Shown here piece after piece: positions 1 through 13,296 of a stretch of 64,000 bases of DNA. Each line of letters starts with the position of its first letter. Position 1 is the stretch's first letter. Source of the DNA: Allodiplogaster sudhausi (Eukaryota; Nematoda; Chromadorea; Rhabditida; Diplogasteridae); the NCBI GenBank assembly GCA_945643635.1, contig CALZFC010000010.1, forward strand, positions 1,354,501-1,418,500, written 5' to 3'. The translations under genes were made by a program, and so were the position numbers. Under the pieces are notes generated by a model. The model searched no databases, was not told where the DNA came from, and worked only from the letters and a program-made list of their open reading frames with translations.

Positions 1-981
1 AGGAATTGGCTACAGTTCTGCCCTTTCCTAAAGATATCTAAAAGATTTATACCGTACCGTGCACAGACACTAAAAATAAGCACCTGACCTTTTCTTGCCA
101 TTAGCTTCTTCTTTTTTCTCTGTTCTCCTCAAAATAGATTTAAAAAAGCTGAAGTGTGTATATTTGTGTGTTTGTTTGTTTGCTTTTCTCTCTTGTTGGC
201 CTTTAAAAAAATAAAAGATGCAAAGGAAGAACGTTCAAATCGGGAAGTCTTTTATTCATTATTTATTTTGTGTCAGATAATTCTTCTTCTCTTCTTGGCT
301 TTCTTCTCATCGATCGAGTTATTCTGTTATTCAGCTTATCCTTCTTTTAACTCTTTGCTTGCAAATACCGGGTAGCAGCATCATTTTTTTCTTCCTCTAA
401 TTCTTCTGTCGATTTTTCTGGCCGGTAATCCTGTAATAGAGTAATCCGTAGATGTAAAGTATGTTTTAATTCTTGAGCCCTATTTTAAAAAATTCTCAAA
501 CAAGCTCTCTAATTTAGTTGTAATTTTTCGCACTTTTTTCTCCTAGACTTTCTAGACCTCTCTCATTGTTCGCGCTGTTTCTCCTTCTTCTTCTTTTCTT
601 TTCTTTTTTTTGTGTGATTATTCTCTCCGTCCTGTCCTCTCAACTCGTGATTGATCCACATGCTGAATGTTGTTAATAATTTGAGCAGTCGAAATAAAAT
701 AAGAATCATTAAAGGATTATTTATGCTAAATTTCATCCGATTTTATGACAAGCCTCTTCTTCATTTCAATCTTCAAATCTGCCTTTCCTCGTCACTTCAC
801 TCGTCTACTCTTCCATCGAGCGGCTGGCTCCTTCTCTCGCTCTCGTTTGCCTCTTCGGCTGACTCATTTCGGTTTCCTCAAGATTCCAGAAAGGGTTGCC
901 TTCTTCCCTCGTGCCCTGCAACCTTCCCGAAGCTTAAGTGTTAACAAAAAATGAAAAAAAAAACTAAATAATAAATTATAG
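1..981. repeat. 5' flank of tandem unit 1
   Basis: AT- and pyrimidine-rich sequence that is almost identical to 35,153-36,197 (start of unit 3) and recognisable, but diverged, at 16,370-18,244 (start of unit 2). I see no convincing coding exon in it; the short open frames at 154-375 and 651-954 are not kept in frame among the three copies. It probably holds the upstream or intronic sequence of the plus-strand gene that starts to be readable at 982. Confidence 0.7.
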
Positions 982-2253
982 GGCGACACTTGCTTGCGCT
1001 GGCCAACGCCGACCCGGACAGCCCCTCGTCAGAAGATGAGCAGCCTCGAGTTAATGTAAAAAAGAATTAGAAGTAGAAAAATAAAATTAAAACACATAAA
1101 TACAAAACTAGCACAATTTGTAACGGGGATAGTTTCCTACAATATTTGAGCACCCAAGGGCATGTAATTTTTATGTTCAGAAATTTTTGCATCTGCGTAA
1201 TCTCGTAAATCGAAATTGCATATGAATTAAATAACAAAAATACTTCTTTTAAAAATGTTATTCGTGATATTTGCATCATTATTGAGATTGTAAAATAAAT
1301 CAAATTTTTTTGAAGTTATAAGGTTTTCCAAGTGATGACGAAATGAAATAAATCTCTTAAAAGTCACGTTTCTTCTAGCGGCTGCCGGACGAGTCGACGC
1401 TGCCGGAAAGTCCCTTTGTGCTGCACGTCCCGCCGCCGCCGCCGCATTGCGAGCGGCTGCGGGAGAGGGTCGTCGTAGGCGGATGGGTTAAGGTGCTCGA
1501 GGTTCACGACCTCGAGCATCTCGGCCTCGCCAACGTCTACAGGACGAACAGGAAAAGGCGCAAGACCAACCCCTACTTCCGGTAGGGCTGCTCGAAAATG
1601 CCGAGCAATTCTATGGATGTGAAATATTCAAAATATAGATTGAATTTTTTTATCGGAAAAAGTTTAATTTCTCGCCATTTCCAGCTACGGCGCCATGAAG
1701 ACGCTGACAGAGTGTGAAGGAGGCTTCGTCCATGCCAACCTCAACAATCGCCACGACCCCAGCTTTAGGGTAAGATAATGGAATTAAAAATATTCAAATT
1801 TGCACTAGAAATTAATTATATAAAATAACCTTTTTCTTTGAGCACCTCCGACCTGGAGAGTCCCTGTCGCATGCGCCAAACGGGAACATCCAGATGACAA
1901 TGAGCAAGCCGGAGGTGTGCATTTTTTTAATCTAAAGCATTTTTGAAAGTACTTTTATAACAATTAACATTTTAAATTAATTAATTAATTTAAAAATAGT
2001 TTTGTACAGCACCCGATCACACGCTCGCTGGGATGCTCGAGCCGAAGGCGGGCCTGGTCGAGGAGGAGGCAGGTCGCCTGGCTGCCATCGTCCAGGTCGG
2101 CCCGGGTATCATGGACGTGTGGGCGGAGCCTAATCGTTTGCTAACTTTTTTCTTCCTTTCCAGGATTGTGTCGATCGGCAACTGTTTCTGCCCGCTTCCA
2201 CCTCGCTTCCTATCTCGCAGACCCCTCGTGACTCTTCCCACGCCCCCCTCTGA
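982..2253 (+). pseudogene. unknown plus-strand gene, copy 1 (frameshifted)
   Basis: Six exons fit by phase: 982-1055, 1379-1581, 1685-1769, 1843-1914, 2010-2095 and 2164-2253 (ending in TGA). The product is polar: an acidic start (DPDSPSSEDE), a proline run (PPPPPH), basic KRRK, then YGAMKTLTE and LRPGESLSHAP. I do not recognise the family. The fifth exon is 86 nt where the copy at 18,245-19,351 has 87; one C is missing from a C run near 2013, so the frame breaks at the start of this exon. No first exon with a start codon was found upstream. The exon structure and reading frame shared with copy 2 show the family was once coding; this copy is probably a decaying duplicate. Confidence 0.6.
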
Positions 2254-2759
2254 CACATCGCCAGGCACTCGTGACCCTTCCTAGACTCACTCAAGTATCT
2301 CTCCGGGTTATTCAACTGATTCCCCACCCAGCAAAGCGATAAGGACGATCTATGGTGTTCTCGACATTGCATTTTAATTTGCAGAAGAGACGTCAAAGTT
2401 ACAGAATATAACTTTTTAATAAATGAATAACTGAAAAAAATTGATCGTTCAGGGAGTGTAAACCTTCATAGCAATTTAGTTGAGGTAAAACAGACTTACT
2501 GTTTTGAAAATGCGGAAACAAGCTGCAGATGATCAAAATCGCTAGCTTAAGAGACAGGAAAGAAAAAAAGATTGCATGAGCGAACATGATATATGTTTAG
2601 ATGAATTTGGTCATCAAGATTGAACATTAAAAAATTTGCATATCATTTAATAGCTCCACTAAAGGGCTTTAATTTACACTTGGGATCAATATTGTCGAGA
2701 TTCCTCCGTTGAGTTAGTAATTTTGATAAATATCTTCGACGGGGTGACGATATCTTGAG
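2254..2759. other. spacer between convergent genes, unit 1
   Basis: About 500 bases between the end of the plus-strand gene and the last exon of EGAS-A, which converge tail to tail. The same spacer occurs at 19,352-19,854 and, shortened, at 36,629-37,102. No conserved open frame, so it is read as 3' UTR and intergenic sequence. Confidence 0.6.
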
Positions 2760-5700
2760 CTAGGGCCTCTTTTCATGAGTGGAATCGGGAATGGCCGTTT
2801 TTCCAGAAGCGATGCGAGCCAGAAGCCAGCCACATTCCAGCAGAAGGATGGCAGAGATGCCGAGGAACAGGCCGGAGAGACCGCCCAGCGAGCTCAGCAG
2901 ACCCGGCAACTCAACCAGAAAACGTGCCCATGGGTACGTCAAGGCAAAAACTATGCCATTAGAACAACAATAATCTTCGAAATTGATCCTAGTTCCCTTG
3001 ACTATTAATTAATCCCTTGAATACCATCGATAAAACAGTTTAAACAATACCATTCCCACATTTAAGATTGCAAATTATATGCATACATACATACATTTGT
3101 ACATACGTGGAACATACCGTAATTGAAAGCTGCTCAACCTCAACAGTCGAATCAGAGGAGTCGTAGAAGATTGTGACATAGCTCTGAAAATGTATAAAAT
3201 CGCATGACAAAAATAGGTTTTCATCAATACATAAATATATGTGTATTAAATTTAAACAATCTCTTGCGAAACACTAATAGGAACTAATCAAAAACGCGAC
3301 CCAGCCAATAGCGCTACTGTCATTGAAGTTTCTGCTTGAATTGCTCGCTTGACGACAAGAACTTCGCTAAATGAAATATTGCATTATTTATGGACGATGA
3401 ACTAGCAAAAACTCATTTCCAAATCTCGACCTTGATTTGTTCCTGGAAGACGATTGTTTCGAAAGATTCTGCATTGCAAGGCGGCGGACAATTGCACTCT
3501 TCCCAGCCGGAGGGATCTCCACGGGAGGAGACGAGGGAGGACATGCAGTCGACTGGGCAAATAATTGGTTTGAGAAAAGGAAAAGACTTGCCCATCGGCC
3601 AGGCAAAATGGCGTGAATTCAAAATTGAGTTTCTGGCTTCTTTAAGTCTAATAAAAGTAACAGTTTTAAGACGAGAAAGAAAGTTAATAGATTTAAATAA
3701 GCCAACTTTTATCAATGCCACACGCCGGGACGCCCTTCTTCCTGACGTACATGGCATCCATGCAGCCGCACTCCGAATACACGACGTCCTGGTAGCACGA
3801 ACGGAAGCAACCCTAAAGTACCGTAGTTTCCCGAAAAGCTTCCATCTCCGTTTACTAAAATCCCTCCCCCTCTCTAATAGTACTCCACTTTGATAATACC
3901 ATTGAAAAATAGTATCCTATCGATTTAGTGGCCCCCCTCTCTAATATACGAGCGGAGGCAACCTCTCAAGTAAATGTTCTCTTCCACCGTACTCTGACGA
4001 CGATTGAATTAAGACATGCTACCAGAACTAATAACAATAAAGAATATCTGTGTTCGTGGATGAAGACGGCGGTCGACTAACGTCAATTGAGTATTGAAAG
4101 TCGAAGTAAAAGGATGAGACTTCTGACTTTTCACGCACACATTTCCTTCCTTGTCCACCGAATGCAGTGTAGGAATACTAAATGTTAGCGCAAACGCTGG
4201 GTAAGCTTTTTTCTGACAATATTAGTAAAATGTGGATAAAATCACCATGCCTCGCTAGTAAGAATGGTTGTTCGTGTTCCCGTAAGAAGCATGGTTCCTT
4301 TACTCTCAGCAAACACTCCATTTGACGCTAAGAACGAGATGTTTATTAAAGATACCGATTTTTGTTTGCAACGCATCAATGAGCAATGATGAGTGTCATA
4401 GTAAAGTAATTGCTTTACCGTGTTGAATGAAGACATTGACACCAGTCGTTTCCGACCAAGCGATTTGTTCGGAACTTTGCGAGTCAACTGTCACATGGAG
4501 ACCTGCATGAAATGGGTTATCATTTAAAATAAGTACTGTTGTGTCCTTCCACGAGAGGGATAGAGAGTAGAATGTAAGTAGACGCGAGGCGAGGCGGGAG
4601 AGAGGTTTATCAGAGAATAGAAGACCACCGCTTAAGACGAGAAGATGAGAGCGAAGTGATGAGAGCTCGCTAGCTAGGACTTATATATGCGAGTCTCACG
4701 TAAGCTAATATGCTAATATACAAACAATGCCACGTGGACCAATTGGAGAGCTCCAAGGTGGCAAATACAAACTACAATGCAATCTAACTCACATAGTCTA
4801 CTAAACAGCACGTAGCACAAATACGTGTAGATATTCCTATCTACACAACACCTCCCCACTAAGATTGAAACTTTCAATCTTACAAAACAACACAAAACAT
4901 CAATGGGGGTAAATAGAGTTACTGGTAACTCTTCAGTGAGGGGTTGGGATTCAGTCGCTGAGGTGGGCGTCGGTTTCGTTGTGGCCGTTGATTTGTGACT
5001 GCTGGACTCGCGTTCGATGTCGCTGCTTGGCTCGTCTGGACTGCGGATGGTGCTGGTGCCACGCTGCTCGAGTTGTTTATGGGCGTTGCGCTGCTCGAAC
5101 TGCTCGGAAACGCCGTTGCCGCACTCGACTGGCTCTGCATCCTTGAGCCCAACATGCCCATCAACACGTACAACGGCATGCTCATCTGCACTGTCTCCGA
5201 AGCAAAATCTCCGTGGTCTTCCACCAACTGATTTGCTCGAGACTTGATCACTCGACCGTTCTCCAGCATCACCGAATAGGCAAATCTGCCTTTCTTGCCA
5301 ACAATCTCGCCAACAAGCCAATTCCTTCCGTCTGGCTGAATGCTTGTCATGAACCTGACCTTGTCGCCGACTGCAAATTACTTGGCCTTTGCTCTCTGGT
5401 ACCAGTCAAACTGCTTCTTATTGCGCTCATCAATCTGCTCTGATGGCACAAACGGCTTCAACAAGTCACCTCGTGTCCTTCTCGACTTCTTTCCCAGGAA
5501 AAGCTCTTTCCTTTCCTCTTCACACAATTACCAGGGCTGTCAAAGCCCACCGCAGGGATCTTGCTCTTGCCAACTTCCTTGTGGTTACTCGGCTTGCTGA
5601 GAATTCTGTGGACTTGAACGACAGACGTTTTAGTCTCTCGTTTCTCAAGCTTGATCATCTCCAGCATTGAGATGAAATCCTGGCCAAGCAACGAAAGTGG

Positions 5701-8700
5701 CTCTTCTGTCACGTAGACAGTTCCCTAGAACACAGGAACTCTTTTATTCACGGGTAGGAGGTGGTTTATAAAGGGATGGAAGATGTAGTCCTTTACGGAC
5801 AATGGGGTGTACTCAGGGAAGGATGATGCAGGTGTAATTATTCCCAATTTCCTTTGAATCCCAAAGTCACGTAGTTTACTTATATACACATAACTCCACA
5901 ACAACAACCTCTTCTCGAAGTCTGTCTTGTAATCTCCGAATAGCTTCTTCATCCTCTCCACTGTCTCCTGGAGGGTGAATTCCGCAGCCTTCCTCGGTGC
6001 TATTGAATTCCTGTACTGGACATCAACCTTCACACTAACCTTCCGCATCAGCATGAGCACCCTCTGCACTTCTGAGACATTCGCAGCTTCCCGCTCGAAA
6101 ATGTCCTCATACTTCTCGTACCATGCATTGAACGTACATCCGTCCTCCGGATCGTACTCGAACAGCTGGATGTTCTTCTCCAACGCGTCAATCGACGGTC
6201 CCGCCCTGGACGTGTCGCTCTGACCTTGCGTTGGACTGTCATCCTTCTTCAGTCTCTCCAGCAACTTCTCCACCAATCTTTCATGGCTCTGTTGTTGCTG
6301 TCTCATCCGTTCAGCGCTCTCCTCCTGCTGTTGCCTCAGCAGCTGAGAGCTGTCCTCCTGTTGCTTCTTCAGCAACTCCAGCAATGTCTTCATATCCTCC
6401 GACATTTTCAGTAAATCAAAGTTGCCTGGGGCACACTTTCAGTACAGGCTACCTTCTCACTGTTAGAGTCCGAAACTCTCTCTCCAGTTCAGGTCTGGCC
6501 TCTCAGTACTGTCACTGATCTCTTCTAGTGGAACAGAGTTGCTTAGAGCACACTCTCAGTACGGGCTACCTTCTCGCTTTTAGAGTCCGAAACTCTCTCA
6601 AGCTCAGGTCTGGCCACTATGTACTGCCACCTTACTTCTCTCATCGGTGCCTCACACTCCTCCCCTTCTCCGCCTTTAGATCACCAGCTCGAACACCACA
6701 CCGCACCACTCCGCACCGGGCTCCACACCACCACTGCGCCACAGCAATGCAGGCTGGCTACGCCACCTGCACGCCTCCTGTTCTCCAATCCAACGCTGCC
6801 GATTCCAAATTAATGGAACACGTACGGATAGAACAGGAGAGGGCCTGGGGAGGGAAAACACACCTTGTTGTTCCCGGACTCCGCAAGCAGAGAACGGGCC
6901 CCCGTCACCTTGGGGTTTTAACAACTGAAGACCGGCCGAAGAGCGTGTCGATGCACAGGAACAGCCACACGAGAACGACGCCGCGAGAGAGGACGTCGAC
7001 CGTGAGAGAGAGAGGCTAGCCGGCGAGAGAGAGAGCGAGAGAGAGAGGAATCGGCCGTAGATGAGGGAATCGGCCGCCGCGGAGTTCTTGAGTCCTGATC
7101 GCCAATTGTTGTGTCCGTCCACGTGAGGGACAGAGAGTAGAATGTGTGAAGACGCGAGGCGAGGCGGGAGAGAGGTTTATCAGAGAGAGAATAGAAGACC
7201 ACCGCTTAAGACGAGAAGATGAGAGCGAAGTGATGAGAGCTCGCTAGCTAGGACTTATATATGCGAGTCTCACGTAAGCTAATATGCTAATATACAAACA
7301 ATGCCACGTGGACCAATTGGAGAGCTCCAAGGTGGCAAATACAAACTACAATGCAATCTAACTCACATAGTCTACTAAACAGCACGTAGCACAAATACGT
7401 GTAGATATTCCTATCTACACAACAAGTACTTCTCTTGTTTTTGTCTAACTTAAACATAAGAAAAACAAGGAGAACAAATAAATCCACCGAGATCTTGATC
7501 GAGTGGCGTGGCATTATCCGTGTTGTTCTGCTCGAATACGAAACAGTTTCCGAGGAATGGGTCGTAGTATTTTCGAAACGAAGAGCTAAAATAATTTTTA
7601 CATTTTTCACATAATTGTTTTCACCAAATGCTAACTCTAAATCTAGCGAAACGCCACCAAAGCTGGCATCAGTGATGATATCACGGAGACTCCAACTAGT
7701 ATATAGAGCGAAGACTTGACTGTTCTCTTGACCTTTGAAATATAATATCAAAGGAATATTAGAATATTATTAGTGAGGCAGTTAGACACGAGCACTGACT
7801 AGTGCCACATGTCTGTCCGGTGAAGTTAGCAGAACACGTGCATGACCTCTTTCCATCCACAACATCGCAGAGTGCGCCCGTGTCCAGGCTCACACAGCTG
7901 TTTGTCGAAAAGAAAGGACTTATCTTCAAAAGAAAAATTCATTCCTAGGTTAGGCAGGTAACAAAGTTTCATTTAAAGATAGTTTCTGTTTACTCGATGA
8001 CCTGTTTGCAAGCAAACTTCCATTCGCAGTCTTGAAAGGTCCACATAGTGCGTTGACTGAAAACATGTTAAATTGTTCATTTTTACATTATATTTTTTTC
8101 GATCTGAACTATTGGTACTAACAATTGGAACAAGTGGCGCCCGTGAATCCGGCTTCGCACTGGCATCGGTATCCGTAGATATCCATGCGCTCGACACACT
8201 CCATGTTTGCTGACAATGAGCACGGATTGCTGTCGCATGAGTTCTCTTCTGAAAATTTGAAAACCATAAGAAAAGCTTGGGGAATCGAAAACACTTCTTG
8301 AAATAGAATAAAAATCGAGGATGCTCCATGGATAGACACGTCGGGAATCATGGCTTCTCCTTCTCTCTCTGCTCTCATTTCTCGAATACTTTAAAGAGGA
8401 ACATAGTATCACAATTTACAAAACATTGTGTCGTGACACGATTGTAAGATACCGTACTTGAGAGGGGGTGACTAACTCGTGCCGCAGTCCGCTCCGGTGA
8501 AGCCAGGTAAGCATGTACAGCTGTGGGTGCTGCTGAGGCCAGCTGGAACATTAACGCACGTGCCGTTCTTGCACGGTTCGACGTAGCATGCGTTGTAGTC
8601 TGAAGAAGGGGGGCTATAAAGTAGGCACTATTCCAGAAATTACCAAACGAGGCCAGTATTTTTAAATGAGAAAAATCGCTGAAAAACAACAACAACAACA

Positions 8701-11700
8701 TTTATTGTCAACAAAATAGCTACTCCTCCAATAAGAGTTCAGAGTACATTATTGAGATACATAAACAAAATACTACTATTTTGGCATATTTCTCAGGTAG
8801 TAGTCAATATAATAATCAATATAATAGCAAGTAAGTAAGCTGACGCTGGCAGGAGCCGCCGGTCCATGTGGGCAGGCACTCGCATGAGTGGGCTCCCGAT
8901 GAGCTGATCACGCAGGTCCCGCCGTATCTGCACGGATTGGGTGCACAGTTGTTGGCATCTAAACGGAATTCATCTTAGAGGAGCCAAAACGCACACTATC
9001 TTTCAATCACGTATCTATATACATATCTGTCGAACGGCAGAGAACACTTAACAATTTCCTTTAGATTATATTCTTCAACACTATTTTACGGTCTCGAAAT
9101 ACTTTTTTTCTATTTCACGGCCCGTACATTGGCATTTGTCGCCGGTCGCGTTCGTGGCGCACGTGCACGTGTAGCCATAGAACTCGGTCTCTTCGACGCA
9201 TGTGCCGCCATTCTGACACGGAGAGCTGTCGCATGCGTTAGCGTTGTCTATCATGGAAAAGTTTTTCCCTAATTAATTTATTAATTTATTATTTCTCCAC
9301 ATTTCTCCATGCGACTTAGTATTGCAGCTACTGTATTCTTTTTTTGAAGAATCAAATGCATTTTGTGCAACTCTAGACTTAGTAAAAGCAATAAATAAGA
9401 CCAATCAATACTCACAATCTCCACACGTGTCTCCGCCGTAGTGCGGTTGGCAGATACAGCCAAAGGTTCCGTACGTGTTGAAGCAGACCCCAGAGCCGCC
9501 GTTGCACGGGCTGGACGCGCAGTAGTCGGGCTCGGTGTAGTCTTCAGTATAATTTTCTTTCTCTCTTTCTCTTTTTCAGACTTTTCCTTAATGCTTCATG
9601 ACTTTATTGTGTTCTTTTCTCGAAGAAAAATCACTTATTTCAATAAAATTACTATTAAAACTATTTTATTATTATTTTTTTGACCTTTCTTGTTGTTTAT
9701 GCTTAAAAGGCGGTTTTATTCCAAGAATTAGTTTTATTCCATCGTGGCCTTTCTCAAATTCACCAGCTTCGAATGAAAGCTTTCATTCGAAGCTGGTGAA
9801 TTCCTAATTCTGAAATCCAAAGTTGGTTATGAAAATGTTTATCTCAATACATCCTTGGTATACGTACTGTCTGGATAGTTGTAGACCATTACAGAATTTT
9901 GGTTCTTGTTGCAGACGTACGCGCTGCTCGGCGAATTCGTCGCTTGCACCGGATCGCACTCGTCGTCATTATTGATGAGGTAGTTCGTGTCGTTGTAGAT
10001 GATGCAGCATGTCGATGTGATCGCTGATTATTAGCTGTTATTGGCCTGACAAGGCATGCCAAGAAGAGTTAAGAGAGCCTCTCTGTAAGAATTAAGCCGG
10101 GTGCCATACAGGCTTGCCCTAGATGCAAGATGAAGGATTTAAACCATAGGGATGTGGGCTGCACCAAGTTTTCTACAATAATATTTTTTCAAAAATTTTC
10201 CCTTCAAGAAACGATAAAAAGTAAGATGAAATTTTGAAACAGCCTAACTTTTTCCACACTGAATATTTTTCAATTATCCTATTTCCAGGATGTTTGTCGT
10301 ATGATTACGAACAAAAAAGTTAATTAATTAATTAATTAATTAATATGTCAATTACCGTAGGTGTTGTACATGCTGCCGCCATTGTTCTTGAGATTGAGCG
10401 CACAGTCGTACGCAGTGTATATCGTATTAAAAGTCGGACACGAGTCCTGTTGGCTAAAAATGCTCGACGTGGCGCAGGTTACGATGCCGTTCCTTGGCTC
10501 CGAATTGGGCGCTTTGAAACAGCCGATGTACTGTGGTTGAGCGGCTTAAAGGAGCAGTTCACTGAATAATTAGCATATGGTTTTATGAATTCGGGTCATT
10601 CCCATCTGTCTAAAATCACCCGTTACGAAATTAAAAGCATGCAAAATATGGCTCGTCTAAAATGTTTTTACTGTAGCTGTTAGCCACCCTCCTGATTTAC
10701 ACACGCTCTAACCAGAAGATGGGCTAAAAATTTAAGAGTGCACTTTCAAATGGTCCTAATGTACTACTGTGGAAACATTCAGTTAATGACTCCTTTAAAG
10801 ATTTGTATGTAAGCCCACTAGTGAATGACTTCTCTCGACAAACTGTGCGTCTTGAGCAGCTGGCAGTTCTGGCCAATATAGGCGTCGGTGCACGAGCACG
10901 AGTAGTTGGCGCCCCCGAAGAGCACGTTGCATGTCCCACCGTTGTTACAGCGGTTCGGCGAGCAAAAGTTCGGGACTAGACGAAAGAGCTTGTTTGTATA
11001 GGTTTGCATACATGGCTCGAATAAACATTCCAGTTTATGGTCTTGTATTCTCTTTGATATCTTCTCCATGTGTTGACATATTGATTATTGAATAATGGGT
11101 AGAAAGAGAAATGAATTCATAATTAAATAAATACAACTCTCACACTGGCAGTTCTCGCCGGTGAATCCGGCTGGGCACATGCAAGTGTACATCGATGCAG
11201 CCGCACCAGCGAGGCACTTGCCGCCGTTCTCGCACGGCAGCGACGCGCACACAGATGTCGATGCTATGGCATATTAATGATAGACGGCTCTCCGAAGTAC
11301 GGATATATCGAATGAAAGCCAAAGTACGGCTAATCCGTACTTTATATCTCATACTTGTAACGGATATTTACTCTGTGTATAAAAGGAGATGAATAATTTT
11401 TGATTATTGATAAATATTTTTACCTAAAAGAAGTTATAGCTTTCCTATCCCCTAACCGATGTCGCAGTCGGTCCCCGTATAGCCTGTCCCGCAGTCGCAA
11501 TCGTACGAGCTAATCTCGGACCTGCACACAAAGTGACTGGAAGATGAGCCACCACACGGATTCGACGCGCATAAGTTGGTCACTGAATTTGGCCGCTCTT
11601 TACATGCACATATGTATATATTTTTTCATGAAATTGCAATATTCCACGTTGCCATTTCTGACGATACACACAGCGCAGGAAGTTCAATTTACTCCCGCTC

Positions 11701-11840
11701 TTCAAAGTTCGTTTTCCTATTACTTGGCTGAGTTCGCAATGCATGCACTGATAAGTGCGACGGGCGATTATCACGTAACCGCTTTGCCGGCCGACCCGAA
11801 ATTCTGTTTGCGTGCTCTCTCCTCTCTATCTCCCTCTCTA

Positions 11841-11880
<40 letters not shown>

Positions 11881-12813
11881 CTATCAGGAATCTCAAACAC
11901 GACCCACAAACTAGCCAGTTAATCGTCTTTTGCAGCTATTATTGTCGTTTTCGCTATAAAACAGTTTAAACTGTTTGTAAAACGTGAGGACAAAAGCTGC
12001 AAAAGTTGAAAAACTAGCTTGCTGCCGCCCGGACCCGAACCACCACCCCGCGCACCACGCACCCAAGCCACAACCACCCCACTACCAGCCCCCGCGATCT
12101 GAACGTTGAACAACTTCTCCAGATGAAAAGGGCGGCGCGCATAGAGAACGTTGAGAAGAGAATGGAGAGAGAGAGACAGAAAGAGGAAAGAGACAGAGTA
12201 AAAGAGAGACAGAGAGAGAGAGAGAGCGAACTCTACGAACTCGGCCTCTCCATCTGTGCCAATTTGGGTAAGAGCCAAAAGGTTTTCGAGAGTTTTACTG
12301 CTCAACGTGATTATGTTGCGTCTCTCTCTATCATTCATTGTTCTACAGAACAAGGCGGTTCTTCTTAGCTATTTAATGTTGTATAAAAATAAGTCTGAAC
12401 GATTTCCGCACTCGAGGTCTGAGATGTCAGGAGTTGGCTGTGTGCATCGCCCTTGTGCGCAAACTTGTAAGTGTAATAAAAACGCTCACCGTGACTTATA
12501 CACATCTCTCTGTACCTCATTAGAACCGCCTTTCTGGGCAGAATGTAATAACATAGAGAGATAGTCACCTTTCGGTCTCTTTATAGTGTTCACAGCAAAA
12601 GAAACACACAAAACTCACAAATTTTGGCAGCGTGTCAAAAAGATTACTTGAGTTGTACATGCTTTCTCCTGTTCTCTCCCTCTCTTTCTTTTTTTCTTTC
12701 TTTCTTTCATTCTTGTTTCTTTCCCTCTCTCCCTTTCTTCTCTCTCTCTCTCCTCTCTCTTTCCCTTCTCTCTCTCTCTCCCTTCTCTCTCTCTCTCCCT
12801 TCTCTCTCTCCCT

Positions 12814-12849
<36 letters not shown>

Positions 12850-13070
12850 CAGGTACATGCCTGTATATGTGCATTTGCGAGCAGACAAACACGTCACCGG
12901 TCCTTCGAGCGCAGGAGGAGCGGCGCCTCAAACAAAGCGAAGTAGCGATCACATCCGGTCTGGCAAGTTATGCCACGTCGAGCAGCGACACATAGGGGTT
13001 CAAACCCACATGTGGTCAATGTTTTCCCAACATGTTTTGCGCGTTTTATTTTACATGAAAAGTACCCCGT

Positions 13071-13106
<36 letters not shown>

Positions 13107-13250
13107 GAGTGTTGTGTATGTAAATTCGGTCTCTTTGTAGTGTTCACATCAACAGCGAGACCTGGTACATGAAACTGTTATTAGAATGAGAGAGAGAGAC
13201 AGAGAGAGACAGAGAGACAGAGAGAGAGAGAGAGTGAGAAAGAGAAGCAC

Positions 13251-13296
<46 letters not shown>

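Larger units (their letters stand above)
4537..7424 (-). mobile_element. internally deleted LTR retrotransposon in EGAS-A intron
   Basis: Bounded by 314- and 318-bp direct repeats that begin TGTTGTG and end CACAACA, flanked by the 5-bp target duplication AGTAC (4532-4536 and 7425-7429). It lies in minus orientation in the EGAS-A intron between the exons at 7488 and 4502; the matching intron of EGAS-B has no such insert. Internal sequence keeps a gag-like ORF, a scrap of protease and the tail of pol, so reverse transcriptase, RNase H and most of integrase are lost. It could only move with enzymes supplied in trans. Family is probably Ty3/gypsy-like, judged from the Gag and protease pieces. Confidence 0.88.

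Noticed and set aside
2017..2284. Overlapping ~83-codon ORFs on both strands at 2017-2284
   Set aside because: The plus frame is partly the fifth exon of the unknown gene read through its intron; the minus frame is its shadow.
6528..7202. Open frames of 90-160 codons on both strands in the LTR element leader
   Set aside because: They cross the LTR border and leader repeats, lack coding features, and lie opposite the gag-like ORF's orientation or outside its frame.
12565..13123. Long open frames rich in Ser/Leu (plus strand) or Arg/Glu (minus strand)
   Set aside because: They are translations of CT/GA microsatellites in an EGAS-A intron; composition is repeat-driven and nothing matches in EGAS-B.
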